A stretch of 64,000 nt of DNA, taken from NCBI RefSeq assembly GCF_040801785.1, contig NZ_CP161805.1, positions 1-64,000 on the forward strand, given 5' to 3'. A program made the translations under genes and the position numbers. Position 1 is the first letter of the stretch, and the number at the start of each line of letters is the position of its first letter. Source of the DNA: Sulfitobacter sp. LCG007. Its GTDB lineage: Bacteria; Pseudomonadota; Alphaproteobacteria; Rhodobacterales; Rhodobacteraceae. Below, one piece after another: positions 29,560 through 44,006 of the stretch. A model generated the notes under the pieces. The model saw nothing but the letters and a program-made list of their open reading frames with translations, was not told the origin of the DNA and did not search any database.

Positions 29560-30209
29560 TGGACCTGTCGCCGCCGCTCGAGGAAATCACCGCGCGCATC
29601 ATGGTCTCGGGTCGCCGGGGCGCGCGACGCGTCGTGGCGCTTGCCGGGCCGCCAGCCAGCGGGAAGTCGACGCTTGCCGAGGTGCTCGCGGGGCGGCTGA
29701 CCCTGTCGGGCTGTCCTGCGCAGGTGGTGCCGATGGACGGTTTCCATCTCGACGACCGGGTGCTCGAGGCGCGGGGGCTGCTGTCGCGCAAGGGGGCACC
29801 CGAGACCTTCGACCTCGACGGGTTCACGGTACTGGCGGCGCGTCTGTCCGAGGCGCGCGAGGTCGTATATCCCGTGTTCGACCGCACCCGCGAGATCGCC
29901 ATCGCAGGGGCAGGGTTCGTTCCGGCGGCGTGCGATACGGTCGTTGTCGAAGGAAACTACCTTCTCTTCGACTCGCCGGGCTGGCGCGATCTGGGGCGAT
30001 TCTGGGATGTCTCCATCCGGCTCGAGGCGGATATAGAGGTTCTGCGCGCGCGGCTGATGGAGCGGTGGACCGGATTTGGCCTCAGTCTTGAGCAGTCCAG
30101 GGCCAAGGCCGAGGGCAACGACTTGCCGAATGCGGAACTGGTGCTGTCAAATCCGACGCCTGCCGATATCATCTGCGCGTCGGTTGCCACGCGCGCCGAT
30201 GCGCCCTGA
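29559..30209 (+). CDS. frcK: FrcK-like P-loop kinase
   Basis: A 216-residue P-loop kinase of the uridine kinase / phosphoribulokinase / pantothenate kinase group. Walker A GPPASGKSTLAE is near residue 33, with the DGFHLDDRVLEARGLLSRKG segment typical of this group. It is the fourth gene of the frc operon, as in Sinorhizobium, where frcK is a putative kinase not required for uptake. The phosphate acceptor is unknown. The frame from 29127 overlaps frcA and is not used. Confidence 0.85.
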   Translation: MDLSPPLEEITARIMVSGRRGARRVVALAGPPASGKSTLAEVLAGRLTLSGCPAQVVPMDGFHLDDRVLEARGLLSRKGAPETFDLDGFTVLAARLSEAREVVYPVFDRTREIAIAGAGFVPAACDTVVVEGNYLLFDSPGWRDLGRFWDVSIRLEADIEVLRARLMERWTGFGLSLEQSRAKAEGNDLPNAELVLSNPTPADIICASVATRADAP

Positions 30210-30224
30210 ACCAGAGACTTGCCG

Positions 30225-31163
30225 ATGATCCTTTGCTGCGGAGAAGCCCTGATCGACATGATCGAACGTCCAGGTCCGGACGATGGTAAGGGCTTTGACG
30301 CCCATGTGGGCGGGGCGGTCTTCAACACCGCCATTGCATTGGGCCGGCTGCGCGCGCCGGCGGGGTTCCTGTCGGGCCTCAGCCAGGACTTCTTCGGGTC
30401 GATGCTGCGTCAGGCGCTGGCGGACAGCCATGTCGACACGCGCTATGCGATCCTGTCCGATCGTCCCACGACACTGGCTTTCGTGCGGCTGACCGAGGGG
30501 CAGGCGACCTATACCTTCTACGACGAAGGCACCGCTGGGCGGATGCTCGACCCCGACAGCCTGCCCGAACTGGCAGAAGATGTGACCGCCTGCTATTTCG
30601 GCGGCATCAGCCTGATCAGCGAGCCCTGCGCCGACTTCTACGCCGCGCTGGCCAAACACGAGGCGGCGCGCCGGGTGATCATGCTCGATCCGAACATCCG
30701 GCCCAGCTTCATCCGCGATCTCGACCGCTACCGCGAGCGGCTCGATGCCATGATCGCCGTTTCGGATATCGTAAAGATTTCGGACGAAGATCTGCACTGG
30801 ATCGTGCCCGGTCCCGCCTCGGCGCTGGAGAAGGCGCGTGGGGTTCTCGACAAGGGCCCGCGGCTTGTCGTGCTGACCCGCGGCAGCGACGGCGCAACGG
30901 CACTTTTCGCGGACGGTCAGGAAGTGCACGCACCGGCAACGAAGGTAGAGGTGGTAGATACGGTAGGAGCAGGCGATACCTTCAACGCGGGATTTCTGGC
31001 CAGACTGGCCGAGCTTGGCGCGCTCGGGAAGGAACGGCTGCGCGATCTCCCGCCGGACACGGTCCGCAGCGCGCTCGCCCACGGGGCCGCCGTCGCGGGA
31101 GTGACCGTGTCCCGGGCCGGGGCGAATCCTCCCTGGTCCCACGAACTGCCCAAGGCCGGCTGA
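30225..31163 (+). CDS. Fructokinase (PfkB family)
   Basis: A 312-residue ribokinase-family enzyme. The N-terminal CCGEALIDMIERPG and the C-terminal signature VVDTVGAGDTFNAGFLARL (anion hole and catalytic Asp) are intact. Placed 15 bases after frcK, it should phosphorylate imported fructose to fructose-6-phosphate, linking this operon to the glycogen genes that follow on the same strand. Activity on other ketohexoses cannot be excluded. Confidence 0.9.
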   Translation: MILCCGEALIDMIERPGPDDGKGFDAHVGGAVFNTAIALGRLRAPAGFLSGLSQDFFGSMLRQALADSHVDTRYAILSDRPTTLAFVRLTEGQATYTFYDEGTAGRMLDPDSLPELAEDVTACYFGGISLISEPCADFYAALAKHEAARRVIMLDPNIRPSFIRDLDRYRERLDAMIAVSDIVKISDEDLHWIVPGPASALEKARGVLDKGPRLVVLTRGSDGATALFADGQEVHAPATKVEVVDTVGAGDTFNAGFLARLAELGALGKERLRDLPPDTVRSALAHGAAVAGVTVSRAGANPPWSHELPKAG

Positions 31164-31216
31164 CCGGAGGCGCGCCGTCCGAACACACATCGATCCCGAG
31201 GAAAGAAGATTACCAT

Positions 31217-33616
31217 ATGCTAAAAGCGACCAATGACATCGACGTAACCACGTTGCACGCCGCCCTCCTTCGCCACCTCAAGAGTTCTATCGGCAAGGAT
31301 CCCGAGCATGCGACCACCTATGACTGGCGAATGTCCCTGGCGCTCTCGTTCCGTGACCTGATCGTCGAGCCCTGGTTCGAAACCACGCGGCGCACCTACA
31401 AGGTATCCGGCAAGCGCGTCTATTACCTGTCGATGGAATTCCTGATCGGCCGGCTGATCGAGGATGTCGGCATGAACCTCGGCCTCAACGAGGTCGCGGC
31501 GAAAGCGCTTGAAATGGTCGGGCAGGACTTCGATCACATCGTTGCCGACGAACCCGATGCGGCGCTCGGCAACGGCGGCCTCGGGCGGCTCGCGGCCTGT
31601 TTCATGGACAGTCTCGCGACCCTCTCGATCCCCGCCTACGGCTATGGCATCCGCTACGAGCACGGGCTTTTCGAACAGCATTTCGAGAAGGGCGAGCAGG
31701 TCGAGACGGCCGAAGAGTGGCTGGCGCAGAGACACGCATGGGAATTCGAACGGCCCGAGGTGCACTATCCGATCCGGTTCGGCGGGCATGTCAGCGAAAG
31801 CGACGGCCGCTGCACCTGGCATTCCGCCGAGACTGTGCTTGCCGTCGCCTATGACACGCCGGTCGTGGGCTGGAAGGGCAACTGGGCCAATACGTTGCGA
31901 TTGTGGTCGGCCAAGCCGGTCAAGCTCTTCGATCTCGAGGCGTTCAACCGCGGCGATTACATCGGTGCGAACGCGCCCGAACGCCTGGCACGGACGATTT
32001 CCCGGGTGCTCTATCCCGACGACACGACCCAGGAAGGCAAGGAGCTGCGGCTTAAGCAGGAATACTTCTTCACCGCCGCCTCGATCATGGACATCCTGCG
32101 CCGCTTCATTTCCGAAGGCCACGACATCGACACGCTGGCCGATCACGTCGCGATCCAGCTCAACGACACGCACCCGGCCATCGCCGGGCCGGAACTGGTG
32201 CGGCTGCTGACGGACAATCACGAGGTCCCGATCGACCGCGCCATCGAGATCGCGCGGCAGTGTCTTGGCTATACCAACCACACCCTCATGCCCGAGGCGC
32301 TCGAAAGATGGCCCGAAGGGCTTTTCGCGCGCATCCTGCCGCGCCATCACCGGATCATCGAGATCATCCAGGACACGCATCTTTTCGTGTCGGGAAGCGG
32401 CGTGCGGATCATCGAGGACGGCAACGTCAAGATGGGCGAGCTCGCCTTCGTCATGGCGCACAAGGTCAATGGCGTCTCGGCGCTGCATTCGGATCTGGTC
32501 AAGGAAACCGTCTTCTCCGACCTTCATCGGGCCTACCCGGACCGGATCGTGAACCAGACGAACGGCATCACGCCGCGTCGCTGGCTTTATTCCTGCAACC
32601 CCGAACTGCGCCGCCTCATCGACGAGACCATCGGGACCGGCTGGGCCAGTGATCTCGAAAAGCTCGAAAGCCTGCGCGACCATGCCGGGGATGCCGGTTT
32701 TCAGGAACGCTTCCGCGCGGCCAAGATGCACAACAAGCGTCGGCTCGCACAATGGCTGCGCAAGCGGGACGGCTTCACGATCGACCCCGAGGCGATGTTC
32801 GACGTGCAGATCAAGCGCATCCACGAATACAAGCGCCAGCACATGAACATTCTCGAGACGATCGCGCTCTGGAACGACATCAGGGACAATCCCAACGGTG
32901 ACTGGACGCCACGGGTAAAGATATTCGGCGGCAAAGCGGCGCCGGGATATGTCATGGCCAAGTCGATCATCCACCTGATCAATGATGTCGCGAGGACGAT
33001 CAATTCGGACCCGGTCACGCGGAATCTGCTCCAGGTCGCCTTTCCCGAGAATTACAACGTCTCCATGGCCGAGCTGATCATTCCCGCATCGGATCTGTCC
33101 GAACAGATCTCGACGGCGGGCAAGGAGGCTTCGGGCACCGGCAACATGAAGCTGTCGCTGAACGGGAGCCCGACCATCGGCACGCTCGACGGCGCGAATG
33201 TGGAGATCCGCGAGCATGTGGGCGCCGAGAACTTCTTCCTCTTCGGCCTCACCGCGCAGGAGGTGATGGAGCGGCGGACCCATGAAGGCTACGCGCGCGC
33301 CGCCATCGAGCAGAGCCCGCGGCTCAAGCGGGTTCTGGGCCAGATCTCGGACGGCGTCTTCTCGCACGAGGATCCGCATCGCTACGATGCGCTGGTGCGC
33401 AATCTGTACGAGCACGACTATTTCCTCGTGACCTGCGATTTCGACGATTACTACGCCACGCAGCGCAGGGTCGACGGGGCCTATCGCGACATGTCGGCCT
33501 GGACGCGCATGGCCATCCTCAACACGGCCGGAATGGGGTGGTTCTCATCGGACCGGACCATCCTTGGTTACGCAAAGGAGATCTGGAACGCAGAGTCTCT
33601 GATGCGTCAGGGCTGA
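31217..33616 (+). CDS. glgP: Glycogen/starch/alpha-glucan phosphorylase
   Basis: PLP-dependent glucan phosphorylase releasing glucose-1-phosphate, 799 residues, normal length. Family landmarks: [12 protein letters not shown], the glycine-rich [17 protein letters not shown], and the PLP-lysine segment [23 protein letters not shown] ribosome-binding site precedes ATG 31217. First gene of the glycogen cluster; 53 bases after the fructokinase, so read-through from the frc operon is possible. A 232-base gap to glgC follows. Confidence 0.96.
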   Translation: MLKATNDIDVTTLHAALLRHLKSSIGKDPEHATTYDWRMSLALSFRDLIVEPWFETTRRTYKVSGKRVYYLSMEFLIGRLIEDVGMNLGLNEVAAKALEMVGQDFDHIVADEPDAALGNGGLGRLAACFMDSLATLSIPAYGYGIRYEHGLFEQHFEKGEQVETAEEWLAQRHAWEFERPEVHYPIRFGGHVSESDGRCTWHSAETVLAVAYDTPVVGWKGNWANTLRLWSAKPVKLFDLEAFNRGDYIGANAPERLARTISRVLYPDDTTQEGKELRLKQEYFFTAASIMDILRRFISEGHDIDTLADHVAIQLNDTHPAIAGPELVRLLTDNHEVPIDRAIEIARQCLGYTNHTLMPEALERWPEGLFARILPRHHRIIEIIQDTHLFVSGSGVRIIEDGNVKMGELAFVMAHKVNGVSALHSDLVKETVFSDLHRAYPDRIVNQTNGITPRRWLYSCNPELRRLIDETIGTGWASDLEKLESLRDHAGDAGFQERFRAAKMHNKRRLAQWLRKRDGFTIDPEAMFDVQIKRIHEYKRQHMNILETIALWNDIRDNPNGDWTPRVKIFGGKAAPGYVMAKSIIHLINDVARTINSDPVTRNLLQVAFPENYNVSMAELIIPASDLSEQISTAGKEASGTGNMKLSLNGSPTIGTLDGANVEIREHVGAENFFLFGLTAQEVMERRTHEGYARAAIEQSPRLKRVLGQISDGVFSHEDPHRYDALVRNLYEHDYFLVTCDFDDYYATQRRVDGAYRDMSAWTRMAILNTAGMGWFSSDRTILGYAKEIWNAESLMRQG

Positions 33617-33848
33617 CAGGAGGTTGCGTGGCGCCCGAGGAGGAGGGGCGCACCGCGGCCCGCCAAGCGGCAGAGTGCGGACCAGACGCGGGACCAGTAG
33701 CAATCAGGGAGGACGGGACAGTGAAACCGTGGCGGCGGAAGGCCGTGCACATTCGCTGGCCGTGATGCCGCCGCTTTCGCCCCCTGTTCTTCAGACAGGA
33801 ACAGAGCGGAGCGGGACCAGCCAAAAACAAAATGGGAGGAGAGAAACC

Positions 33849-35108
33849 ATGCAGACCGACAGTGAAAGGCTTGCCCAGCAAACGATGGCCTTCGTGCTCG
33901 CAGGGGGGCGCGGAAGCCGGCTGCACGAACTGACCGACAGGCGGGCCAAACCCGCGATGTATTTCGGGGGAAAGACGCGGATCATCGACTTCGCGCTGTC
34001 AAACGCGGTGAACTCCGGCATCCGGCGCATCGGCGTCGCGACGCAGTACAAGGCGCATTCCCTCATCCGCCATCTCCAGCGCGGCTGGTCCTTCTTCCGG
34101 GCCGAGCGCAACGAATCCCTCGATATCCTGCCCGCCTCGCAGCGGATGGATGAAGAGAACTGGTACCGGGGCACGGCGGATGCGGTGACCCAGAACATAG
34201 ACATCATCGAAAGCTACTGTCCGAAGTACATCGTCATCCTCGCGGGCGACCACATCTACAAGCAGGACTACCTCAAGATGGTCGAGCACCATATCGAAAG
34301 CGGGGCGGACGTGACGGTGGGCTGCATCGAAGTGCCCCGCATGGAAGCCAGCGCTTTCGGGGTCATGCATGTCGACGAGAATGACGTGATCATCGACTTC
34401 GTGGAAAAGCCAAAGGATCCGCCGGCGATGCCGGGCCATCCCGACCTCGCGCTCGCGAGCATGGGCATCTACATCTTCGAGACGGAATACCTTTTCGAGC
34501 TTCTGCGCGCCGAGGCCAAGGAAAAGGACACCGAGCATGACTTCGGCAAGGACATCATCCCGGATATCGTCAGGAACGGGAAGGCCGTGGCGCATCCATT
34601 CAGCCGCTCATGCGTGCGCACGGGTCTGGAACGCGAGGCCTACTGGCGCGACGTCGGAACCGTCGACGCCTTCTGGCAGGCCAACATCGACCTGACCGAT
34701 TTCGAACCGGAGCTGGACCTCTACGACAACAGCTGGCCGATCTGGACATATTCGGAACTGACCGCGCCCGCCAAGTTCATCCACAACGAGGAAGGCCGTC
34801 GCGGGCTGGCGGTTTCGTCGATGGTGTCGGGCGGCTGCATCATATCGGGGTCGAGCCTCGAACGCTGCCTTCTCTTCACAGGTGTGAAGACGCATTCCTT
34901 CTCGCAGCTCGAGGGCGTCGTCGCATTGCCCTATGCAGAGATCAACCGGAAGGCGCGCCTGAAGAACGTGGTCATCGACAGGGGGGTGATCATCCCCGCA
35001 GGGCTTGTCGTCGGTGAGGATCCGGAGCTTGACGCAAAGCGGTTTCGGCGTACGTCGCAAGGGGTTACGCTGATCACACAGACGATGATCGACCGACTGG
35101 AGACCTGA
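33849..35108 (+). CDS. glgC: Glucose-1-phosphate adenylyltransferase
   Basis: ADP-glucose pyrophosphorylase, the committed step of glycogen synthesis, 419 residues. The nucleotide-binding [19 protein letters not shown], the substrate region [14 protein letters not shown], the catalytic FVEKPKDPP and a C-terminal beta-helix domain are present. ATG 33849 follows GGGAGGAGAG; the longer open frame (from 33624) covers the glgP-glgC spacer and shows no family similarity. Expected allosteric control by glycolytic intermediates, as known for the alphaproteobacterial enzymes. Confidence 0.96.
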   Translation: MQTDSERLAQQTMAFVLAGGRGSRLHELTDRRAKPAMYFGGKTRIIDFALSNAVNSGIRRIGVATQYKAHSLIRHLQRGWSFFRAERNESLDILPASQRMDEENWYRGTADAVTQNIDIIESYCPKYIVILAGDHIYKQDYLKMVEHHIESGADVTVGCIEVPRMEASAFGVMHVDENDVIIDFVEKPKDPPAMPGHPDLALASMGIYIFETEYLFELLRAEAKEKDTEHDFGKDIIPDIVRNGKAVAHPFSRSCVRTGLEREAYWRDVGTVDAFWQANIDLTDFEPELDLYDNSWPIWTYSELTAPAKFIHNEEGRRGLAVSSMVSGGCIISGSSLERCLLFTGVKTHSFSQLEGVVALPYAEINRKARLKNVVIDRGVIIPAGLVVGEDPELDAKRFRRTSQGVTLITQTMIDRLET

Positions 35109-35114
35109 CCGCAC

Positions 35115-36557
35115 ATGAACCTGCTCTTCGTCGCATCGGAATGCGCGCCATTCGTCAAGACCGGCGGGCTTGCCGACGTGATCGGGTCGGTGCCCAAGGC
35201 GCTGGCCGCCGATGGTGTGAACGTCAAGGTGATGCTGCCCGGGTATCCCGCGCTCGCCATGCATCTTGCGAGCGGCGAAGAGGTCGCGGCCTTCGGGGAC
35301 CTCTTCGGGGGCCCCGCGCGCATCGTGGCGGTCAAATCGGCGGGACTGGACCTGCTGCTTCTCGACGCGCCGCACCTCTTCGACCGGCCGGGCAACATCT
35401 ATCTCGATCAGAACGGCAGGGACTGGCACGACAACCATCTGCGCTTCGGAGGGCTCTGCCATGCCGCCGCGCATGTCGCCCAGCAGGGTGTCGCGGGCTG
35501 GCGGCCCGACCTCGTGAACGCGCACGACTGGCAGGCCGGCCTCGTTCCGGCATATCTGCGCCAGACCGGCGCGCCGACCCCGCCGGTGGTCATGACGATC
35601 CACAATGTCGCCTTTCAGGGCATCTTTCCGCAGGATGTCCTCGAGGTGCTGCGCCTTGATCGCAGGCTCTTCACCCCGGACGGGCTGGAATACTATGGCC
35701 AGCTCGGTTTCCTGAAGGCGGGGCTTGCCCTGTCGGATGCGATCACGACCGTCAGCCCATCCTACGCGCGTGAGCTGCTGACACCGGAGTTCGGGATGGG
35801 GCTGGAAGGCCTGCTCCAGGCGCGGCAGGGCGATCTGACCGGCATCCTGAACGGCATCGACACCGAGGTCTGGAACCCGGAGAACGATCCGCACCTCACC
35901 AGCCACTACGGAGGCCGCGCGCTCAGGGGCAAGGCGGCGAACAAGGCCGAGGCGCAGCGGCGTTTCAACCTCGACAAGGGCGCAACCGGGCCGCTTTTCT
36001 GCGTCGTGAGCCGACTGACCAGCCAGAAGGGACTGGACCTGCTGATCGAATGCCTGCCCGACCTCGTGAGTCACGATGCCCAGCTCGCCGTGCTGGGCAC
36101 AGGTGAAGCCTGGCTGCAGGACGCCTTCAAGGTCGCAGCCGCGCAATTTCCGGGCCGGGTCGCCATCGAGATCGGCTATGACGAGCCGCTTTCGCATCTG
36201 TTGCAGGCGGGCTGCGACGCGATCCTGATCCCATCGCGCTTCGAGCCCTGCGGCCTGACCCAGCTTTACGCGCTGCGCTACGGCACGATCCCGGTGGTCG
36301 CGCGCACCGGCGGGCTTGCGGACACCGTGATCGACGCCAACGAAGCGGCCCTGCTCGCCCAATGCGCGACCGGAATCCTGTTCGATCCCGTGACCGCGCC
36401 CCGGCTGCGTCAGGCCATCGCGCAGGCCTGCACGCTTTTCGGAAACCGCGATATCTGGACCGGAATGATGCGCCGGGCCATGCGGCACCCGGTGGGCTGG
36501 GATCTCTCGGCGGCGGCCTACATGGCCGTATACCGAACACTCGTGCCATCGGCCTGA
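35115..36557 (+). CDS. glgA: Glycogen synthase GlgA
   Basis: GT5-family ADP-glucose glucosyltransferase, 480 residues. The N-terminal KTGGLADVIGSVPKAL binds ADP-glucose, and the C-terminal EPCGLTQLYALRYGTIPVV and ARTGGLADTV motifs are intact. It extends alpha-1,4-glucan chains using the GlgC product. It starts 6 bases after glgC, so it is in the same transcript. Confidence 0.96.
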   Translation: MNLLFVASECAPFVKTGGLADVIGSVPKALAADGVNVKVMLPGYPALAMHLASGEEVAAFGDLFGGPARIVAVKSAGLDLLLLDAPHLFDRPGNIYLDQNGRDWHDNHLRFGGLCHAAAHVAQQGVAGWRPDLVNAHDWQAGLVPAYLRQTGAPTPPVVMTIHNVAFQGIFPQDVLEVLRLDRRLFTPDGLEYYGQLGFLKAGLALSDAITTVSPSYARELLTPEFGMGLEGLLQARQGDLTGILNGIDTEVWNPENDPHLTSHYGGRALRGKAANKAEAQRRFNLDKGATGPLFCVVSRLTSQKGLDLLIECLPDLVSHDAQLAVLGTGEAWLQDAFKVAAAQFPGRVAIEIGYDEPLSHLLQAGCDAILIPSRFEPCGLTQLYALRYGTIPVVARTGGLADTVIDANEAALLAQCATGILFDPVTAPRLRQAIAQACTLFGNRDIWTGMMRRAMRHPVGWDLSAAAYMAVYRTLVPSA

Positions 36558-36569
36558 CAGGTAGCATCG

Positions 36570-38671
36570 ATGAGCAAATTCAAGCTGAGCAGCGGAACGC
36601 CCAACACCCTCGGCGCCGTCCATGACGCGGATGGCGTGAATTTCGCGGTATTCTCCGAACACGCGACGAAAGTAGAACTCTGCCTCTTCTCGCAAGACGG
36701 GCGAAAAGAGACGGACCGGATCGCATTGCCCGACCGGAGCGGGCCGGTCTGGCACGGCTACCTCGAGGGATTGCCCAAGGGGACCGTCTATGGCTACCGG
36801 GCACATGGCACCTACGCGCCGGAGCAGGGCCACCGGTTCAATCCGAACAAGCTGCTGCTGGACCCCTATACCCGCGAGCTGCGCGGAAACTGGGCGCATG
36901 ACGACGCTGTGCTGGGCTACGATCCTGAGCATTCGACCCGTGACCTGTCCTTCGACACCCGCGACAGCGCTCCGCATGTGGCGAAATCCGTCGTCTCGGA
37001 CCTCTCGCTGTTCGGCGCCTTCCGCAGCGGTGCGCACCGGCACGACCTGCGCGACCTGATCTACGAAGCCCATCCCAAGGGGCTGACGATGACCAATCCG
37101 GGGGTGCCGGACGTGCTGCGCGGCACCTATGACGGGATCGCCTCCGACGCGATCATCGAGCATCTGCACCGCTTGGGCGTCGGCGCGATCGAGCTGCTGC
37201 CGGTCCATGCCTTCGTCGACGATGCCTTTCTGGTCGAACAGGGGCTGCGGAACTACTGGGGTTACAACTCGATCGGATTCTTCGCGCCGGAGCCGCGCTA
37301 TTTCGGGCCGAGCGGCTGGCTCGGGTTCCGCACCATGGTCGACCGCTTCCACGATGCGGGCATCGAGGTCATCCTCGACGTGGTCTATAACCACACGGCC
37401 GAGGGCGACCAGTACGGCCCGACCCTGTGCTATCGCGGCCTCGACAACGCCTCGTATTATCGGCTGATCAACGGACAGCCGCGCTATTACGTGAACGATA
37501 CCGGCACGGGCAACACGCTCAACGTCGCGCATCCCTACGTCCTGCGCATGGTGCTCGATTCGCTGCGTTTCTGGGTCGAATGCATGGGAATAGACGGTTT
37601 CCGCTTCGATCTCGCCACGACCCTGGGGCGCGAGGATTACGGGTTCGACGCGCGCGGCGGTTTCTTCGACGCGCTCCGGCAGGATCCGGTGCTGTCCAAG
37701 GTGCGCCTGATCGCCGAACCCTGGGACATCGGACCGGGCGGCTACCGGGTGGGCGATTTCCCGCACGAATTCCTCGAGTGGAACGACACGTTCCGCGACA
37801 CCGTACGGCGCTACTGGCGCAACGACGATCACTCCGCGCAGGAACTGGGCGCGCGGCTGCTGGGGTCGGCCGACAAGTTCGACCGGATGGGGCGGCGCTC
37901 ATGGTCGTCCGTCAACTACATCGCCGCCCATGACGGCTTCACCGCCGCCGACATCGTGCGCTACAACGACCGGCACAATCAGGCCAACGGTGAAAACAAC
38001 CAGGACGGCCACAACGCGAACTACAGCGACAACTGCGGTGTCGAGGGCGAAACGGACGATCCCGCGATCAATGCGCGCAGGGCCAGGCGGCAACGCAACA
38101 TGCTGGCGACGCTGTTTCTGTCACAAGGCACGCCGATGTTGCTGGCGGGTGATGAATTCGGCAATTCGCAACAGGGCAACAACAACGCATACTCGCAGGA
38201 TAACGAGACCGGCTGGGTGAATTGGGACAACATGGATGAGGAACTGCTCGCGTTCGCGCAACGTCTCGCGGCCTTCCGGGTGGCTCATCCGGTGCTGCGG
38301 CAAAGCCGCTTCCTGCACGGGGCGGCCCGCGCCGAGGACGGGTTGCCGGACGTCGAGTGGACCGATTTCTCGGGCGGGCCGGTGCATTGGCGGGACCAGG
38401 GGCTGTCGAACTTCTGTCTCATCCTGCGCTGTTCGGCCGAAGCGCCCGAATACGACTGCAACGACGACGCCGTCTTCATCGCCTTCAACCGCGGGGAAAA
38501 GCTGCTTTCGGTGATACTGCCCGAAGCGCCGGCCGGCCGGCGCTGGGTCCGCGAGATCGACACGTCGCTCCAGCAGTTCCGCGAACTGCCGGACGGCGAA
38601 CGCCAGAAGGCGAGCGTCGCCCGGCGTTCGGTCGTGGCATTCGTGCTAAGCCCCGCGCAGGAGGAAGCCGC

Positions 38672-38675
<4 letters not shown>
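36570..38675 (+). CDS. glgX: Glycogen debranching protein GlgX
   Basis: GH13 isoamylase-type enzyme cleaving alpha-1,6 branches of phosphorylase-limited glycogen, 701 residues. An N-terminal CBM48-like domain (about 1-130) precedes the catalytic barrel. The nucleophile Asp lies in GFRFDLATTLGRE, the acid Glu in LIAEPWDIGPGG, and the third Asp in YIAAHDGFTAAD. Its stop overlaps the malQ start (ATGA). Confidence 0.96.
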
Positions 38676-42374
<3,699 letters not shown>

Positions 42375-42406
42375 CGCGCGCCCGGGCAGAGCAAAGGGCA
42401 GGGACC

Positions 42407-43072
42407 ATGAACAGATCCGAGGTCAACGAGATCATCAGGGCGGGCGATGCCTTCATGCGCAAGCACGGTTTCGCCCTGCCGCCCTTCGCCTACTGGTCGC
42501 CCGAGCGCATCCGCAGCGGCGAGGCGGACACCATCCGCGAGCGCGGTCTCGGCTGGGACATAACCGACTACGGGCAGGGGACCTTCGACGAGTTGGGCCT
42601 CTTCCTCTTCACCACGCGCAACGGGGTCTATGCCGATCTGAACGCGGGGCGGGGCATGGTCTATGCCGAGAAGATCATGATCACCCGCGACCGGCAGTTG
42701 TCCCCCATGCACCGCCACATCGTCAAGACCGAGGACATCATCAACCGTGGCGGCGGAACGCTGGTGATCGAGCTCTTCAACTCCGCCCCGGATGGCAGCG
42801 TCGACCGTGACGCCGAAATCACCGTGACCTGCGACGGCACTCCTGTGACGGTTCAGGCGGGCGGGCATCTGCGGCTCGAGCCTGGCGCCAGCGTTACACT
42901 TGTTCCCGGCGACTGGCATGCCTTCTGGGCCGAAGGCGGCGATTGCCTCATCGGAGAGGTCTCGACAGTGAACGACGACCGGACAGACAACATCTTCGAG
43001 ATGAAGATCGGACGGTTTTCCGAGATCAGCGAAGACGAAGCGCCGCTGCACCTGCTGGTGTCGGACTACTAG
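42407..43072 (+). CDS. D-lyxose/D-mannose isomerase-like cupin
   Basis: A 221-residue protein of the D-lyxose ketol-isomerase cupin family, a metal-dependent isomerase interconverting lyxose with xylulose or mannose with fructose. Metal ligands are visible as SPMHRHIVKTEDIINRGGG (His, His, Glu) and GDWHAFWAEGG (His). It lies 32 bases after pgm on the same strand. A mannose-to-fructose activity would feed the fructokinase encoded upstream, but that is inference. Confidence 0.85.
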   Translation: MNRSEVNEIIRAGDAFMRKHGFALPPFAYWSPERIRSGEADTIRERGLGWDITDYGQGTFDELGLFLFTTRNGVYADLNAGRGMVYAEKIMITRDRQLSPMHRHIVKTEDIINRGGGTLVIELFNSAPDGSVDRDAEITVTCDGTPVTVQAGGHLRLEPGASVTLVPGDWHAFWAEGGDCLIGEVSTVNDDRTDNIFEMKIGRFSEISEDEAPLHLLVSDY

Positions 43073-43100
43073 GCAATCCCGTCACGCTTTGGGGAGCCTC

Positions 43101-43871
43101 TCAGGCCCTGCGCCCCTCGAAGCGGGTCACGGTGATCCCCGCTTCTTCGAGCGCCCGGCGCACGCCGGTGGCGATCTCGACGGCCTCGGGCGTGTCGCCA
43201 TGCAGGCAGATCGTGTCGATGCCGGTCTCTATCCGCTTGCCGCTTTCCGAGATGATCGCGCCCGCTTGCACCATCTCGACCATGCGCGCGGCGGCGCGCG
43301 TTGCATCATGGATCACCGCGCCCGGAAGTTTGCGGTCAACCAGCGTCGCGTCGTCATTATAGGCCCGGTCGGCGAAGATCTCGGCCGCGAAAGGACAGCC
43401 GAGCGCGCGCGCGGCCGCCTCCTGCGCAGTTGCGGCGAGGACGACCACCACCAGATCGGGGGCGACGGACAGCGCGGCCTCGTAGAGATCGCGGGCAAGC
43501 GCCTCGTCCTCGGCGGCCATGTTGGCCAGCGCGCCGTGCAGCTTCAGATGCCTTGCGGTTGCCCCCTGCGACCGGGCCATGCCCGCCAGGGCGGCGACCT
43601 GATAGCGGACCTGGTTCTGAAGGCTCGCGCGCGGCACCGACATCCGGTTGCGCCCGAAGCCGTGGAGATCGGCGAAACCCGGATGGGCACCGATGCCGAC
43701 ACCGTTCTCTTTGGCCAATGCCAGGGTCGCGGCCATCACATCCGGATCACCGGCATGTCCGCCGCAGGCGATGCTGGCGGATGTCACGATCTTCAGCAGG
43801 GCTGCATCGTCGCCCATCTTCCAGGCGCCGAAGCTTTCGCCCATGTCGGCATTCAGGTCCACGCTGGGCAT
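43101..43871 (-). CDS. pxpA: LamB/YcsF family protein, 5-oxoprolinase subunit A
   Basis: A 256-residue protein with the family start VDLNADMGESFGAWKMGDD and the metal-binding region SIACGGHAGDP and GVGIGAHPGFAD. In bacteria, PxpA with PxpB and PxpC forms ATP-dependent 5-oxoprolinase. PxpB and PxpC are not next to it here, so it either works with partners elsewhere or is one of the stand-alone paralogues. It is convergent with the lyxose-isomerase-like gene. Confidence 0.88.
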   Translation of the reverse strand: MPSVDLNADMGESFGAWKMGDDAALLKIVTSASIACGGHAGDPDVMAATLALAKENGVGIGAHPGFADLHGFGRNRMSVPRASLQNQVRYQVAALAGMARSQGATARHLKLHGALANMAAEDEALARDLYEAALSVAPDLVVVVLAATAQEAAARALGCPFAAEIFADRAYNDDATLVDRKLPGAVIHDATRAAARMVEMVQAGAIISESGKRIETGIDTICLHGDTPEAVEIATGVRRALEEAGITVTRFEGRRA

Positions 43872-44006
43872 TTGCGCCTCCTTCCGTCGCGAGTTCTGTC
43901 GGCACCGGCTGAAACCGGGCCGCTTGGCCGTTGGTATCCCGGGATCGCGGCGATGTCATGGGGTGCGTGGGACCGCGCCGTGACGTGCCGGGTCCGTCAT
44001 TCCCGC

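Noticed and set aside
34608-37832. A 1,074-residue open frame antisense to glgC/glgA/glgX
   Set aside because: It is a high-GC shadow of three well-identified genes; its composition is His/Arg/Gly-rich with no recognisable domain. Similar shadows lie opposite gyrB (4567-6786) and the dehydratase (20569-22314).
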